A stretch of DNA of 64,000 nucleotides from Sanguibacter keddieii DSM 10542 (GCF_000024925.1 NC_013521.1:3782001-3846000); one strand, 5' to 3'. Positions 25,779-34,956 are shown, counted from the stretch's first letter. Notes: generated by a model not told the origin, from the letters alone. Translations and numbers: made by a program.

Positions 25779-27326
25779 TCAGGGGTGCTGCAGGGCGCTG
25801 GCGCCGCCGGCCGAGACCGTGAGCGTCGAGAGGCCGTCCTCGGGCGCGCCGAGCGGGAGCTCGGCCTGCTCAAGGAGGTTCTTGCCGAGGCGAGCGGCGT
25901 CGGGCAGCTCGATCGGGTACGTGCCGCTGAAGCAGGCGCTGCAGAGCTGAGACTTCGGCTGCTCGGTCGCGGCGATCATGCCTTCCTCGGTGATGTACCC
26001 GAGGGTGTCGGCGCCGAGCGACTGGCCGACCTCGGCGGGGCTGAGGCCGTTGGCGATGAGCTCGGCGCGCGACGCGAAGTCGATGCCGTAGAAGCACGGC
26101 CACTTGACGGGCGGCGAGCTGATGCGCACGTGGATCTCGGCGGCGCCGGCCTCGCGGAGCATGCGGATGAGGGCGCGCTGCGTGTTCCCGCGGACGATCG
26201 AGTCGTCGACGACCACGAGGCGCTTGCCCTTGATGACGTCGCGCAGCGGGTTGAGCTTGAGGCGGATGCCCAGCTGGCGGAGGGTGTCCGACGGCTGGAT
26301 GAAGGTGCGGCCGACGTAGGCGTTCTTCATGAGGCCCTGGCCGAAGGGGATGCCGGACTCCTGCGCGTACCCGACGGCTGCCGGCGTGCCGGACTCCGGG
26401 ACGGGGATGACGAGGTCCGCCTCGACGGGGTGCTCGCGGGCGAGCGTACGGCCCATCTCGACGCGGGCGGCGTGGACGGAGCGGCCCTTGATGCTGGTGT
26501 CCGGGCGGGCCAGGTACACGTACTCGAAGACGCAGCCGGCGCGCTCGGGCGTCGCGAACTTCTGCGACCGCAGGCCGTCGGCATCGATGGCGATGAGCTC
26601 ACCGGGCTCGACCTCGCGGACAAAGCTGGCGCCGACGATGTCGAGGGCAGGGGTCTCGCTGGCGACGACCCAGCCGCGGTCGAGACGACCGAGGACGAGC
26701 GGGCGGACGCCCTGAGGGTCGCGCGCCGCGTAGAGGGTCTTCTCGTCCATGAAGACGAGGCTGAAGGCGCCGCGGAGGCGCGGGAGGACCTCCATGGCCG
26801 TCTGCTCGAGGGTGTGGTCGTCGTCGCCCGCGAGCAGCGCGGTGACCAGGGCCGTGTCGGTCGTGTTGCCACGGGCGAGCTCTCCGCGGCGCTGGGCGCC
26901 GTAACGCTCGGCTACGAGGTCGACGAGCTCGGCGCTGTTGACGAGGTTGCCGTTGTGCCCGAGGGCCACTGTGCCGGCTGCCGTCGCACCGAGGGTCGGC
27001 TGGGCGTTCTCCCAGGTGACACCACCGGTGGTCGAGTACCGGCAGTGCCCGACCGCGATGTGCCCGGTCAGGGCGTTGAGGGCGGTCTCGTCGAACACCT
27101 GGGACACGAGTCCCATGTCCTTGTAGACGAGGATCTGCTGACCGTTGCTGGTCGCGATCCCGGCCGATTCTTGCCCTCGGTGCTGCAACGCGTACAGCCC
27201 GAAGTAGGCAAGCTTGGCGACCTCTTCGCCGGGAGCCCAGACACCGAAGACGCCGCAAGCGTCCTGGGGGCCTTTCTCGCCAGGCATGAGGTCGTGGTTC
27301 AGAAGTCCATCTCCGCGGGGGGCCAC
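25779..27326 (-). CDS. purF: Amidophosphoribosyltransferase
   Basis: A 515-residue enzyme that makes phosphoribosylamine from PRPP and glutamine, the first step of purine synthesis. The Ntn-type glutaminase begins at the Cys of QDACGVFGVW after a short propeptide; the PRPP site is VVVDDSIVRGNTQR; the C-terminal CSACFSGTYP and CFYGIDF cysteines suit an iron-sulfur cluster. The GTG at 27326 is chosen because the typical actinobacterial N-terminus (GDGLLNHDLMPGEKG) follows; the upstream extension does not look conserved. Confidence 0.96.
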   Translation of the reverse strand: MAPRGDGLLNHDLMPGEKGPQDACGVFGVWAPGEEVAKLAYFGLYALQHRGQESAGIATSNGQQILVYKDMGLVSQVFDETALNALTGHIAVGHCRYSTTGGVTWENAQPTLGATAAGTVALGHNGNLVNSAELVDLVAERYGAQRRGELARGNTTDTALVTALLAGDDDHTLEQTAMEVLPRLRGAFSLVFMDEKTLYAARDPQGVRPLVLGRLDRGWVVASETPALDIVGASFVREVEPGELIAIDADGLRSQKFATPERAGCVFEYVYLARPDTSIKGRSVHAARVEMGRTLAREHPVEADLVIPVPESGTPAAVGYAQESGIPFGQGLMKNAYVGRTFIQPSDTLRQLGIRLKLNPLRDVIKGKRLVVVDDSIVRGNTQRALIRMLREAGAAEIHVRISSPPVKWPCFYGIDFASRAELIANGLSPAEVGQSLGADTLGYITEEGMIAATEQPKSQLCSACFSGTYPIELPDAARLGKNLLEQAELPLGAPEDGLSTLTVSAGGASALQHP

Positions 27327-27485
27327 GACCCCAGTGTCCCACAGAGCAGGCGGTGGGCACAGATCGCCCGGTACCTCGTGAGACGGCGACGGGGCCTCGA
27401 GTCGCACTCGGCCGTCGGCGGGCCTCCGGCGAGCGTCTGGTCTCGGAGGACGACCTCCCCTGACGGGGCGACCTGCGTCAGCAGG

Positions 27486-28079
27486 TCAGCGCTCCGTGGC
27501 CGCCTTGCGCTGCTGTGCGGCGCGCTTCGCGCCACGGCGGTCCACCAGGGCAGCGAGGGCACCGGCGAGGAGCACGGTGACGAGGGTGGTCCCGAGAACC
27601 GTGACGACGACGTAGATCCACCGGTTGACCATGCCGTCGTAGGACAGACCCAGACCGAAGATCACACCGAGGACGATGCCGACGAGCGCGCCCGTCCAGA
27701 AGAAGCCCTTGTACCGCGGTGCGCGGCGGACCGTCGCGGGCTGCGCTGTCGCCGCGATCGCGGCGAGCTGCTCGTCCGAGAGCGGACCGTCGGCCGGGAT
27801 CGCGACGACAGGTCGGGCAGAGGGCTGCCCCGTCGCGACCGGCTGGGCTGCGACATCCGGCTGGACGTCGGCATCCGACTGAGCAACGACGTCCTGCTGA
27901 TCAACGACGTCCTGCTGAGCTGGGACGACCGGCTGATCAACGACGTCCGGCTGAGCATCGCGGACGGTCCGAGCCACGGCGTCGTCTGTCCCAGCGGTGT
28001 CGTCGGAGGACGCTGGCGCGGCGGTGTCGACCGGCTGGTCCGGCACGGCCGGCTCGGGCTGAGAGGGAGTGGAGCTCAC
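27486..28079 (-). CDS. Membrane protein with disordered DVVDQ-repeat N-terminus
   Basis: A 197-residue protein: a long acidic, Gln/Pro-rich N-terminus with repeated DVVDQ/DVVAQ units, then a conserved-looking block (RYKGFFWTGALVGIVLGVIF) and two transmembrane helices with a basic Arg/Lys tail. This layout is common in small actinobacterial membrane proteins beside purF. The GTG at 28079 has only a weak ribosome-binding site, and a later start is possible. Function unknown. Confidence 0.75.
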   Translation of the reverse strand: MSSTPSQPEPAVPDQPVDTAAPASSDDTAGTDDAVARTVRDAQPDVVDQPVVPAQQDVVDQQDVVAQSDADVQPDVAAQPVATGQPSARPVVAIPADGPLSDEQLAAIAATAQPATVRRAPRYKGFFWTGALVGIVLGVIFGLGLSYDGMVNRWIYVVVTVLGTTLVTVLLAGALAALVDRRGAKRAAQQRKAATER

Positions 28080-28175
28080 ACGTCCAGCCTACGTGCTCGC
28101 ACCAGCTCGACCGGCCCGAGCATCTCGGCACCGCCAGGCTCGGTGCTCACGGCGCCGGAGCTCCCGCCTGACACC

Positions 28176-28754
28176 TCAGGGCCCGGTAGGGGTCTCGGGG
28201 TCCGAGGGCAGCGCATGGCGTGCGACACCGTCCGTGGCGTCGTCCTTCTCGCGGGGACCGGCATCTTGGCTCTTCCGGCGGGGAACGGGGATGAAGAGGA
28301 AGATCAGCGCGCCGGCGACGATGATCGCGCGTCCGGTGATGGACTGGGCGAAGGTGAAGGCCTCGGCAGCAGCACCGGTGAGGGCGAGCCTAGGGGTGCC
28401 CTCGACCTGGTCCTGGCTCACGGGCTGGGGGTCGCGGTCGCTGTTGTTGTCACCGCGCAGCCACGCGGTCCCGTCCTCGAGGACCTCGTCGACGCGGTGG
28501 ACGTAGCGGGCGTTGCCGCCGCCGGCGGTGCCGAAGGCGACGACGACGAGAGTGCCGACCTCGGTGAGCTCGTCCCCCTCGGCGGGACGGACCGAGAGCA
28601 CGTCACCGACCTCGTAGACGGGCCGCATGGAGTCGGAGGTGACGTTCATGAACGTGTCCCCGGTGACGGCCCGCCAGGCGAAGGGGGCCACGAGCACGAG
28701 CAGCAGCACGACCGAGACGGTGCGCAGGACGACAAGGGTGAGGGTGCGGACCAC
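28176..28754 (-). CDS. SipW-type signal peptidase I
   Basis: A 192-residue membrane protease. One N-terminal helix anchors it, followed by TSDSMRPVYEVGD with the catalytic Ser and VHRVDEV with His in place of the usual Lys, which marks the archaeal/SipW (S26B) class. GDNNSDRDP is the conserved third box. A second hydrophobic helix lies near residue 145. AGGTGG precedes the GTG start. It sits directly downstream of a TasA-like exported protein on the same strand, the expected substrate of this class. Confidence 0.9.
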   Translation of the reverse strand: MVRTLTLVVLRTVSVVLLLVLVAPFAWRAVTGDTFMNVTSDSMRPVYEVGDVLSVRPAEGDELTEVGTLVVVAFGTAGGGNARYVHRVDEVLEDGTAWLRGDNNSDRDPQPVSQDQVEGTPRLALTGAAAEAFTFAQSITGRAIIVAGALIFLFIPVPRRKSQDAGPREKDDATDGVARHALPSDPETPTGP

Positions 28755-28820
28755 GGGTCCACCTTTCAGGGGTTCGGGGGGTGGGTCGAGCGAGGCTCGG
28801 GGAGGGGGGTGGGTCGGCCG

Positions 28821-28856
28821 ACGGGGCCGCAGGACGAGTAGTCCCTGCGGCCCCGT
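28821..28856 (-). terminator. Hairpin between the TasA-like and signal peptidase genes
   Basis: A stem of about 15 bp with one bulge (ACGGGGCCGCAGG against CCTGCGGCCCCGT) lies 64 bases after the TasA-like stop. It probably reduces read-through into the signal peptidase gene, so that much more substrate than protease is made. Confidence 0.7.
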
Positions 28857-28919
28857 GGCTCAAGACCCGATGCGGGCTCCGTACCGACGGCACCCACTCA
28901 GTCAGACGAGACGTGAGAC

Positions 28920-29537
28920 TCAGGCGTCCGTCTCGTCCTCGTCCTCGTCCTCGTCCTCGTCAGCGACGATCGTCAGGTACCTGACGTCCCAGTCGGCCGC
29001 GACGTTGAGCACCTGGTCGATCTCGGTGTCGGTGACCAGCAGCTCGGCCGGGTTGGGCAGGACGATGCGGACCTGGACATCGACGTCCTCGCCGACCTTG
29101 AGGACGTCCGACAGGCCGGTCACGGCGGTCAGCTCGGTCGAGTCGGCCAGCGTGCCGGCGCGACGCTCGGGGCCGTCACCGACGGTGTAGAAGACCTCGA
29201 GGTTCTCGGCGAGGACCTGGTCGATCGTGGCCGCGGTGAGGAAGTCCGCTGCGAACTGCGCGTCGAACCGACCGATGTTCGCGATGTTCCAGTCGGCCAC
29301 GACCTCGTCGTGGTTGGCCGCGACGTTGAAGGTCTTGTCGATCTTGTCGCCGGTGACCCGGAGAAGAGCCTCCTCGCGCGGGTCCACAGGGTTAGGCACG
29401 GTCGCCTGGAACTGGTTGCCCGTGATCGACGTCAGGAGGTTGAAGTTTGCGCCGACACCGACCATGCCGGCGCCCAGAGCAACGGCCAGACCCGCCGCAA
29501 GAAGCTTCTTCTTGGGGCTACGGGTGTTCTCTCGCAT
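28920..29537 (-). CDS. SipW-dependent-type exported protein (TasA-like)
   Basis: A 205-residue exported protein. The N-terminus (SPKKKLLAAGLAVALGAG, then ANFNLLTSITGN) is the alternate signal peptide recognised by SipW-type peptidases. The mature part is beta-rich with internally similar segments (KIDKTFNVAANHDEVV and EIDQVLNVAADWDVRY). It ends in an acidic Asp-Glu run from a hexanucleotide repeat. By analogy with TasA/camelysin it may form surface fibres or matrix, which is inference. The ATG at 29537 has AAAGG 12 bases upstream. The 315-base upstream region holds an AT-rich patch (around 29570-29590) suited to a promoter. Confidence 0.85.
   Translation of the reverse strand: MRENTRSPKKKLLAAGLAVALGAGMVGVGANFNLLTSITGNQFQATVPNPVDPREEALLRVTGDKIDKTFNVAANHDEVVADWNIANIGRFDAQFAADFLTAATIDQVLAENLEVFYTVGDGPERRAGTLADSTELTAVTGLSDVLKVGEDVDVQVRIVLPNPAELLVTDTEIDQVLNVAADWDVRYLTIVADEDEDEDEDETDA
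28935..28958 (-). repeat. GTCCTC x4 hexanucleotide repeat
   Basis: Four perfect hexamers encode the Glu-Asp tail of the TasA-like protein. Confidence 0.9.
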
Positions 29538-29852
29538 GAATGTAGTGCCTTTCACGTGGGGCACCCCGAACCGGCCGTAATAAAATATCCGCGGGGTGGC
29601 GCGAGCTCGCACTTTCTGTGCGGCTTGATGTGAAAAGCCTATGAGCGCCCACGACGCCCCCGCCGGGGCTTTCCCGGATCTACGGGCCTCCGTCCGGCAC
29701 ATCCCCGAGAGGAACTGTCTCGACCTCCCACGAACCTCACGTGCTGCGTGCTCGCTCCGTCCCACGCAGCCCCCTGCGAGGCACCACGTAGGCGTTGTCC
29801 GTGCCTCCGAGAGGAGCCCTCGCGTCGCTCCCGGAACCCCGGTCTCGACCGC

Positions 29853-32543
29853 TCAGGCGAAGCCGGCGATCTCCTTGCGCCCCACGGCACCGGACTTGCG
29901 GCGGATGTTGCGCATGTGGCTCTCGACCGTCCGGACACCGACGAACAGCTCCGCGGCGATCTCGTTGTTGGACCGGCCTGCCGCCACGAGCCGGATGACC
30001 TCGCGCTCGCGCGCGGTGAAGTCCGGCTCCTCGAGAGCGGCCATCGAGCGGGCCGAGATCCCGAGCCGGTCGCCGACCGTGCGCGCCGACGCCCTCGCGC
30101 GGGCCGAGCCGTCCAGGTCCCCGGCCTCCCGGAAGAGACGGCTGGCCAGCATGAAGAAGGTCAGGGCCTCGTTCCCCGAGTCGTGCTCGTGCAGCAGCCG
30201 TGCCGCGGCCTCGACCCGCACCGGGTCGCGGTCGTGAGCGGCCGCCCGGGCGTCGAGGTACGCGGTGAACAGCGAGCCACCCAGCTCTTCGGCACGGTCC
30301 CGGAACAGCTCCGCCCCGGTCGGGTCGAAGTGGATCATCAACGACGCCATCTGCGCGACGTCGGCCGACAGCACGTACCCACGGGCGCGGGCGTCGTCGA
30401 TGAGCTCGGCGAAGATGCCTGCGGCGACCTCGGTCTCACCGCTCCCTGCGACGGAGATGGCCTCAGCCCACGCGGCCGAGGCGAAGGGCAGCGCGTCGCT
30501 CGTGCCGAGCACCTGGCTCGCGTGGTCCGCGAACCCCGACGCCGCGGCCTCGTGACCGGTGCGGGTGGAGATGACCGCCATCGCGACGGGGATCGCCTTG
30601 TTCGGCGTGAAGGCCATCGGCTCGGTGACGATGCCAGACCCGAGCACGACCGCGAGCGTGTCCTGCGCCTCGTCGAGGTGACCCAGTGCGATCTGCGCCA
30701 GGGCACCGAGGTAGGAGTACCCGGCGAAGGCGACCCGGTCGAGCGTCGAGATCGCCTGCTGCATCTGCGCGGTCGCGAGCTCGAAGGCCTCGGCGAACCG
30801 ACCGGTCGCGTAGAGCGCGAGACCGCGCAGGACGCCTGCTCCGATCTCCTCGCCCCGTCGCAGACCGGGCTCGGTCGCGTCGAGCACCCGCACGGCGTCG
30901 TGGGACCGTCCAGCCATCGTGAAGCAGGCGGCGAGGACGACGCTCGCGACCTGCCCGTCGAACCCGGTCCGCGCCGCACGGGGCTCGAGGAGCTCGGCGA
31001 AGGACGCGTCGAGGCCCTCGTTCTCCCACCGGAGCAGGTGCGTCAGGGTGTCGAGAGCCTCGGCGTGCTCGAAGCCGTCGGGGACGTCGTCGACGAGCGG
31101 TCGCACCGCCTCGGCGACCGTCGCGCCGAGCGTGAGGAGCCACCGCGAGTGGACGTGCCGCAGGCGGACCTCGTCGACGGGATCCGTGGTGTCGTCCCGC
31201 ACCACGCCGACGAAGACGCGCTCGAACTCTTCCGGGTCGTTCTGCCCGGACAGCTGGAGGTGGAGGTACCGCACGGCGCTCGCGTAGTCGCGAGAGGCCT
31301 CCCACCGGGCACGGGCGCTCGCCAGCTCGTGCGTGTAGGACTCGGTGAACATCCGGACGACGACCGGCACGTCGACGCTGCGGACCGCACCGCGTCGACG
31401 CTCCTCCTCGGCCACGTGCACGATGGGCCGCGGTGACCCGAGGCGGGCGAGCAGCCGGTCTCGCTCGACGTGGTCGAGCTGCTGGCTCGCACCCTCGAGC
31501 GCGGCGACCGCGGTCGCGAGGATCCGGTGCCGGCGGGCGGTCACCGGCTGGTGGAGGTAGTAGTCGCCGATGCCCGGCGGGTGCACCCCGACCACGGGGC
31601 GGCGGTCGGTGCCGACCGAGGTGAGCCGGACGAGCCGGTGCCCCTCGAGCTCCTCGACCAGGTCGTCTCCCAGCAGCACCCAGGCCGCCTGGAGGTCCAT
31701 CGTCCCCGCGACCGCGAGCATCTCGACGGCGTCGCGGACCTGGGGGGTGTACGAGTGCAGCAACGACTCGTAGGCATCGCCCGCGTCGTCCGACCACACC
31801 GTCGGACCGAGAGTCCACTGGTCCCCCTTGCGCCGCACCTGCCCCTGGGCGAGCGCCCCGTCGAGCAGCACGACGGCGAGCCCCGGGATGCCCGCAGACT
31901 CGGCGTGGATCCGCGCTGTGACGGCCGGGGAGAGCGTGCCGTCGACACGCTCCTCGAGAACGGCGTGGAGGGCCTCGAGACGCAGCTCTTTGAGAGACAC
32001 CTGGATCACCGAGCGGGCGACCGTCGCCAGGACCTTGTCCGAGGCCCCGGCCCGTCGCAGACGCGACGAGACCACCGGGCTGCCGACGAGGTTGGAGGCC
32101 GAGACGAGGACGCCCCACGACGTCTCGTCGAGGAGGTCGCTGTCGTCGACGACCACCACGCTCCGGCTCTCCGCGAGGAACTCGACCAGGGCGTCGCGGA
32201 TCGCGACCGTGGAGCGGTCGTCGCCCGAGGTCATGTCCCGGTAGACCGGCGGCAGGACCGACGCGACCGCCTCGAGCGGGAGCAGAGCCCCCATGCCGCT
32301 CACCGCGAGCACGTCGAAGCCGAGGTCGGCCAGGGCCGCGCGGACGTAGCCGAGCACCTGGGTCCGCCCTGACCACCGCCCACCGAGGACCTCGACGCTC
32401 GAGCCGTCCGTCACCAGCTGGACGATCCGCTGGACCTCGTGCGCATGGGCCGAGACCGCGGACAGCTCGGGCCCCCGGTCGGGCTCGCTCCGGCGGGGCT
32501 CGTCTCGGCTCGGAGAAGGATCGTTCCGACGGTATGGGTTCAT
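29853..32543 (-). CDS. Large LuxR-family transcriptional regulator
   Basis: An 896-residue regulator. The last 60 residues are a GerE/LuxR helix-turn-helix (FTAREREVIRLVAAGRSNNE, then RTVESHMRNI). The N-terminal part resembles the AAA/STAND module of large LuxR proteins, with GGRWSGRT at residues 54-61 and SVVVVDDSDLLDE at 128-140; the Walker A lysine is replaced by Arg, so ATP binding may be weakened. The middle is helical, TPR-like. The ATG at 32543 is chosen because the upstream open frame has much lower GC and reads as untranslated leader. It lies next to the SipW/TasA-like pair and probably controls it. Confidence 0.88.
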   Translation of the reverse strand: MNPYRRNDPSPSRDEPRRSEPDRGPELSAVSAHAHEVQRIVQLVTDGSSVEVLGGRWSGRTQVLGYVRAALADLGFDVLAVSGMGALLPLEAVASVLPPVYRDMTSGDDRSTVAIRDALVEFLAESRSVVVVDDSDLLDETSWGVLVSASNLVGSPVVSSRLRRAGASDKVLATVARSVIQVSLKELRLEALHAVLEERVDGTLSPAVTARIHAESAGIPGLAVVLLDGALAQGQVRRKGDQWTLGPTVWSDDAGDAYESLLHSYTPQVRDAVEMLAVAGTMDLQAAWVLLGDDLVEELEGHRLVRLTSVGTDRRPVVGVHPPGIGDYYLHQPVTARRHRILATAVAALEGASQQLDHVERDRLLARLGSPRPIVHVAEEERRRGAVRSVDVPVVVRMFTESYTHELASARARWEASRDYASAVRYLHLQLSGQNDPEEFERVFVGVVRDDTTDPVDEVRLRHVHSRWLLTLGATVAEAVRPLVDDVPDGFEHAEALDTLTHLLRWENEGLDASFAELLEPRAARTGFDGQVASVVLAACFTMAGRSHDAVRVLDATEPGLRRGEEIGAGVLRGLALYATGRFAEAFELATAQMQQAISTLDRVAFAGYSYLGALAQIALGHLDEAQDTLAVVLGSGIVTEPMAFTPNKAIPVAMAVISTRTGHEAAASGFADHASQVLGTSDALPFASAAWAEAISVAGSGETEVAAGIFAELIDDARARGYVLSADVAQMASLMIHFDPTGAELFRDRAEELGGSLFTAYLDARAAAHDRDPVRVEAAARLLHEHDSGNEALTFFMLASRLFREAGDLDGSARARASARTVGDRLGISARSMAALEEPDFTAREREVIRLVAAGRSNNEIAAELFVGVRTVESHMRNIRRKSGAVGRKEIAGFA

Positions 32544-32770
32544 CGTCTCTACCAACCTCAGCGGGACCTCGTCGCCGGCCTTCACGACGTCAGGGAATTC
32601 TTCACCAAAGGTCAGCATAGCGAACGCCGAGGGCGGCATTCGCGAACCGCGGAGCCCTCCTCGGGAAAATGGCGCCACCAGCCCGTCCGTCGGGCGAGAA
32701 ACCGGACCGCCCGAGAATGCGGGAGCGCTCGACCTCACATTGTTCGTCAACGCGGGCTGCCGTCCCCCGC

Positions 32771-32854
32771 CTAGATGATCAACCACGCCCACAGGACGAG
32801 CACCACCCCGCTCCCGCTGAGGATCACCAGAGCCAACCGCTGCTCGCCGTCCAC
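32771..32854 (-). CDS. 27-residue single-helix membrane microprotein
   Basis: A short ORF reading VDGEQRLALVILSGSG, then a strongly hydrophobic segment ending WAWLII. The GTG start has a near-consensus GAGGAGG site four to five bases upstream, much better than most genes in this window. It should be one transmembrane helix with a polar N-terminus. It lies 227 bases upstream of the LuxR gene on the same strand. No other coding sequence can be supported in 32544-33084. Confidence 0.6.
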   Translation of the reverse strand: MDGEQRLALVILSGSGVVLVLWAWLII

Positions 32855-33084
32855 AGGACCTCCTCGCGCCGAACCGTCGGCACCGGGGCGGTCGCCCGGG
32901 CCGTGTCGCGCGGCGACCCGCTGCCTCACGGCGTCGCGCGACCGGCCGGATCTCGGGCACCCCCGGGAGGACCGGCCTCACGCAGACCGTATCGGCATAC
33001 ATGGTAGTTTCTGGCCATATGTGGTGCCGCGGACGTGAACGAGCTGAAGACGGCCTCGCCCGTGCCCGTCCCCGAGGCGGGACG

Positions 33085-34383
33085 GTGAGCCAGGACCCGG
33101 CGCAGGCGCGCCGGAGCACCACGCGAGCCACCGGCACCACGGGAGCCGCTGCGCCCGGCGCAGCCACGAGCCCCACGCGCCCGTCCGACGTGGCCCCGCC
33201 CCCGAGCGTGTCGGAGACCTTCGCCGCGGCGAGCCACCACGTGCTGCTCACCGCGACCCTCGCGCTGCTCGCGATCGGCCAGACGATGATCCTCTCGGCG
33301 TCGTCGGTCGACTCGCTGGCACGCGGCAGGTCTCCGTTCGCGCTCGCCCTCGAGCAGAGCCGCTACGCGCTCGTCGGGCTCGTGGTCCTGGCTGTCGCCT
33401 CTCGGGTCCCCACCCGGGTGTACCGCCGGGTCGCAGCGCCTGCGCTGGTCGTGGCCCTCGGGCTCCAGGTGCTCGTGCACACGTCGCTCGCAGTCGGCGA
33501 GGGGGTGCGCCGCAGCTGGATCACGATCGGCCCGGTGACGGGCCAGCCCGCCGAGGCGCTGAAGATCGGGCTGGTGCTGTGGCTCGGCACCGTCCTCGCA
33601 CGCCGCCAGCACCGGATCGGCGACTGGCGCACCGCAGCGTTCCCGGCGCTGCCCGGAGCAGGCCTGGCCATCGCCCTCACGCTCCTCGGGCACGACGTCG
33701 GCACCTCCCTGGTCATGGCGGCGCTCGTCGCAGGGGCGCTGTTCGTGGCCGGCGCGCCGCTGCGTCTCTTCGCGGCCGCCGGCGCCGGGGCTGCGGTCGT
33801 GTTCGGCGGGCTCGCCCTCGCGGCACCCCGCCGCGTGCAGCGCATCAGCGACTGGCTGGGGAGCGACTGCGACCCGCTCGGCAGCTGCTACCAGGCGACG
33901 CAGGGGCTGCGGGCCCTCGGGTCCGGTGGGTGGACCGGCGTCGGGCTCGGCCAGTCGCGGCAGAAGTGGTCCTACCTGCCCGAGCCGCACAACGACTTCA
34001 TCTTCGCGATCGTCGGCGAAGAGCTCGGCGTGCTGGGCATGCTGCTGGTGCTCGCCCTGGTCGGTGCCCTCGCATTCGCGATGATCCGCGTGATCGCCCG
34101 GCACACCGACCCCTTCGCGCGGATCGTCACCGGCGGTGTGCTCGGGTGGGTCCTCGCCCAGGCCTTCGTCAACATCGGGACCGTCGTCGGCCTCGCCCCG
34201 GTGATCGGGGTACCGCTCCCGCTCGTCTCGGCCGGCGGCTCGTCCCTGGTCACGACGCTCCTGGCGATCGGCATCGTGCTGTCCTTCGCCCGGACTGAGC
34301 CCGGCGCCCCCGAGGCGCTCGCCTCCCGCCCCGGTGTGCTGCGCCGCTCCCGCGTGGTGCTCGGCCGACGACGCCGGGGCTGA
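33085..34383 (+). CDS. FtsW/RodA/SpoVE-family (SEDS) protein
   Basis: A 432-residue polytopic membrane protein with about ten helices after a 60-residue Ala/Thr-rich cytoplasmic start. ILSASSVDS, RRSWITIGP, the LPEPHNDFIFAIVGEELG loop and LPLVSAGGSSLV are diagnostic of SEDS peptidoglycan glycosyltransferases. The GTG at 33085 is preferred, with GAGGCGGG upstream; an ATG at 33001 would add a Cys/Arg-rich extension. No class B penicillin-binding protein or division gene lies nearby, so this appears to be an extra, solo SEDS protein. Confidence 0.9.
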   Translation: MSQDPAQARRSTTRATGTTGAAAPGAATSPTRPSDVAPPPSVSETFAAASHHVLLTATLALLAIGQTMILSASSVDSLARGRSPFALALEQSRYALVGLVVLAVASRVPTRVYRRVAAPALVVALGLQVLVHTSLAVGEGVRRSWITIGPVTGQPAEALKIGLVLWLGTVLARRQHRIGDWRTAAFPALPGAGLAIALTLLGHDVGTSLVMAALVAGALFVAGAPLRLFAAAGAGAAVVFGGLALAAPRRVQRISDWLGSDCDPLGSCYQATQGLRALGSGGWTGVGLGQSRQKWSYLPEPHNDFIFAIVGEELGVLGMLLVLALVGALAFAMIRVIARHTDPFARIVTGGVLGWVLAQAFVNIGTVVGLAPVIGVPLPLVSAGGSSLVTTLLAIGIVLSFARTEPGAPEALASRPGVLRRSRVVLGRRRRG

Positions 34384-34397
34384 TCGCCCGACGCCAC

Positions 34398-34428
34398 TTG
34401 ACCCTCACGCAGCGTGAGGCTGCACGCT
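34398..34428 (+). promoter_or_regulatory. MerR/TipA-type promoter-operator with 19-bp spacer
   Basis: TTGACC and CACGCT are separated by 19 bases, the stretched spacing typical of MerR-activated promoters. Inside the spacer is a perfect inverted repeat, CCTCACG-CAG-CGTGAGG (34403-34419), close to the known TipA operator pattern. The expected transcription start coincides with the ATG at 34435, so the VOC transcript may be leaderless. The TipA-like gene at 34967 is the likely regulator. Confidence 0.8.
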
Positions 34429-34434
34429 CGTGCC

Positions 34435-34956
34435 ATGACCACGCACTCCACGACCGCGAACTTCGACGCCTTCGACATCAGCCCCGTCCCCGCCCCCGGC
34501 CCTCACGCCGTCTCCCCCGGCACCTATCGCGGCATCTACGGCATGCCCATGTTCGTCACCGTCCCCACGAGCGACCTGGCCGCCTCGGTCGACTTCTGGG
34601 TCTCGGGGCTCGGCTTCGTCGACCTCTTCACCGTCCCCGGACAGCTGACGCACGTGCGCCGCTGGGCGTTCCAGGACGCCCTCCTCGTGCCGACCGGCAG
34701 CGCGACCGAGGCCCCCGCGGTGACGGTGAGCTTCGCCTGCGTCCTCAGCGAGATCGAGGGCATCGCACAGGCGTGCGCCACGCTGCTCCCCGGGTGCACC
34801 ACCGGCCCGCGGAGCACCCCGTGGAACACGGTCGACCTCGAGATCACCACCCCGGAGAACGCCCGCGTCATCATGACCGCCGCCCGCGAGCTCGACGTCA
34901 CCGGCCCCGAGGCCCGGTACCTCGAGGACGCGGGTTTCGAGATCCCCCGCCCGTGA
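34435..34956 (+). CDS. VOC-family (glyoxalase/bleomycin-resistance-like) protein
   Basis: A 173-residue protein with paired beta-alpha-beta-beta-beta units (MFVTVPTSDLAASVDFWV at the start of the fold and VDLEITTPENARVIMTAA in the second half). VOC proteins bind or modify small molecules, often antibiotics or electrophiles, using a metal; too few ligands are clear here to predict catalysis. The start is fixed by the MerR-type promoter, whose -10 ends seven bases before the ATG. It forms an operon with the TipA-like regulator, which suggests drug-inducible resistance. Confidence 0.85.
   Translation: MTTHSTTANFDAFDISPVPAPGPHAVSPGTYRGIYGMPMFVTVPTSDLAASVDFWVSGLGFVDLFTVPGQLTHVRRWAFQDALLVPTGSATEAPAVTVSFACVLSEIEGIAQACATLLPGCTTGPRSTPWNTVDLEITTPENARVIMTAARELDVTGPEARYLEDAGFEIPRP

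Noticed and set aside
25740-28841. 1033-codon plus-strand open frame
   Set aside because: Antisense shadow of purF and the signal peptidase region; those proteins are unmistakable on the minus strand.
29748-31436. 562-codon plus-strand open frame
   Set aside because: Shadow of the LuxR gene; no family features.
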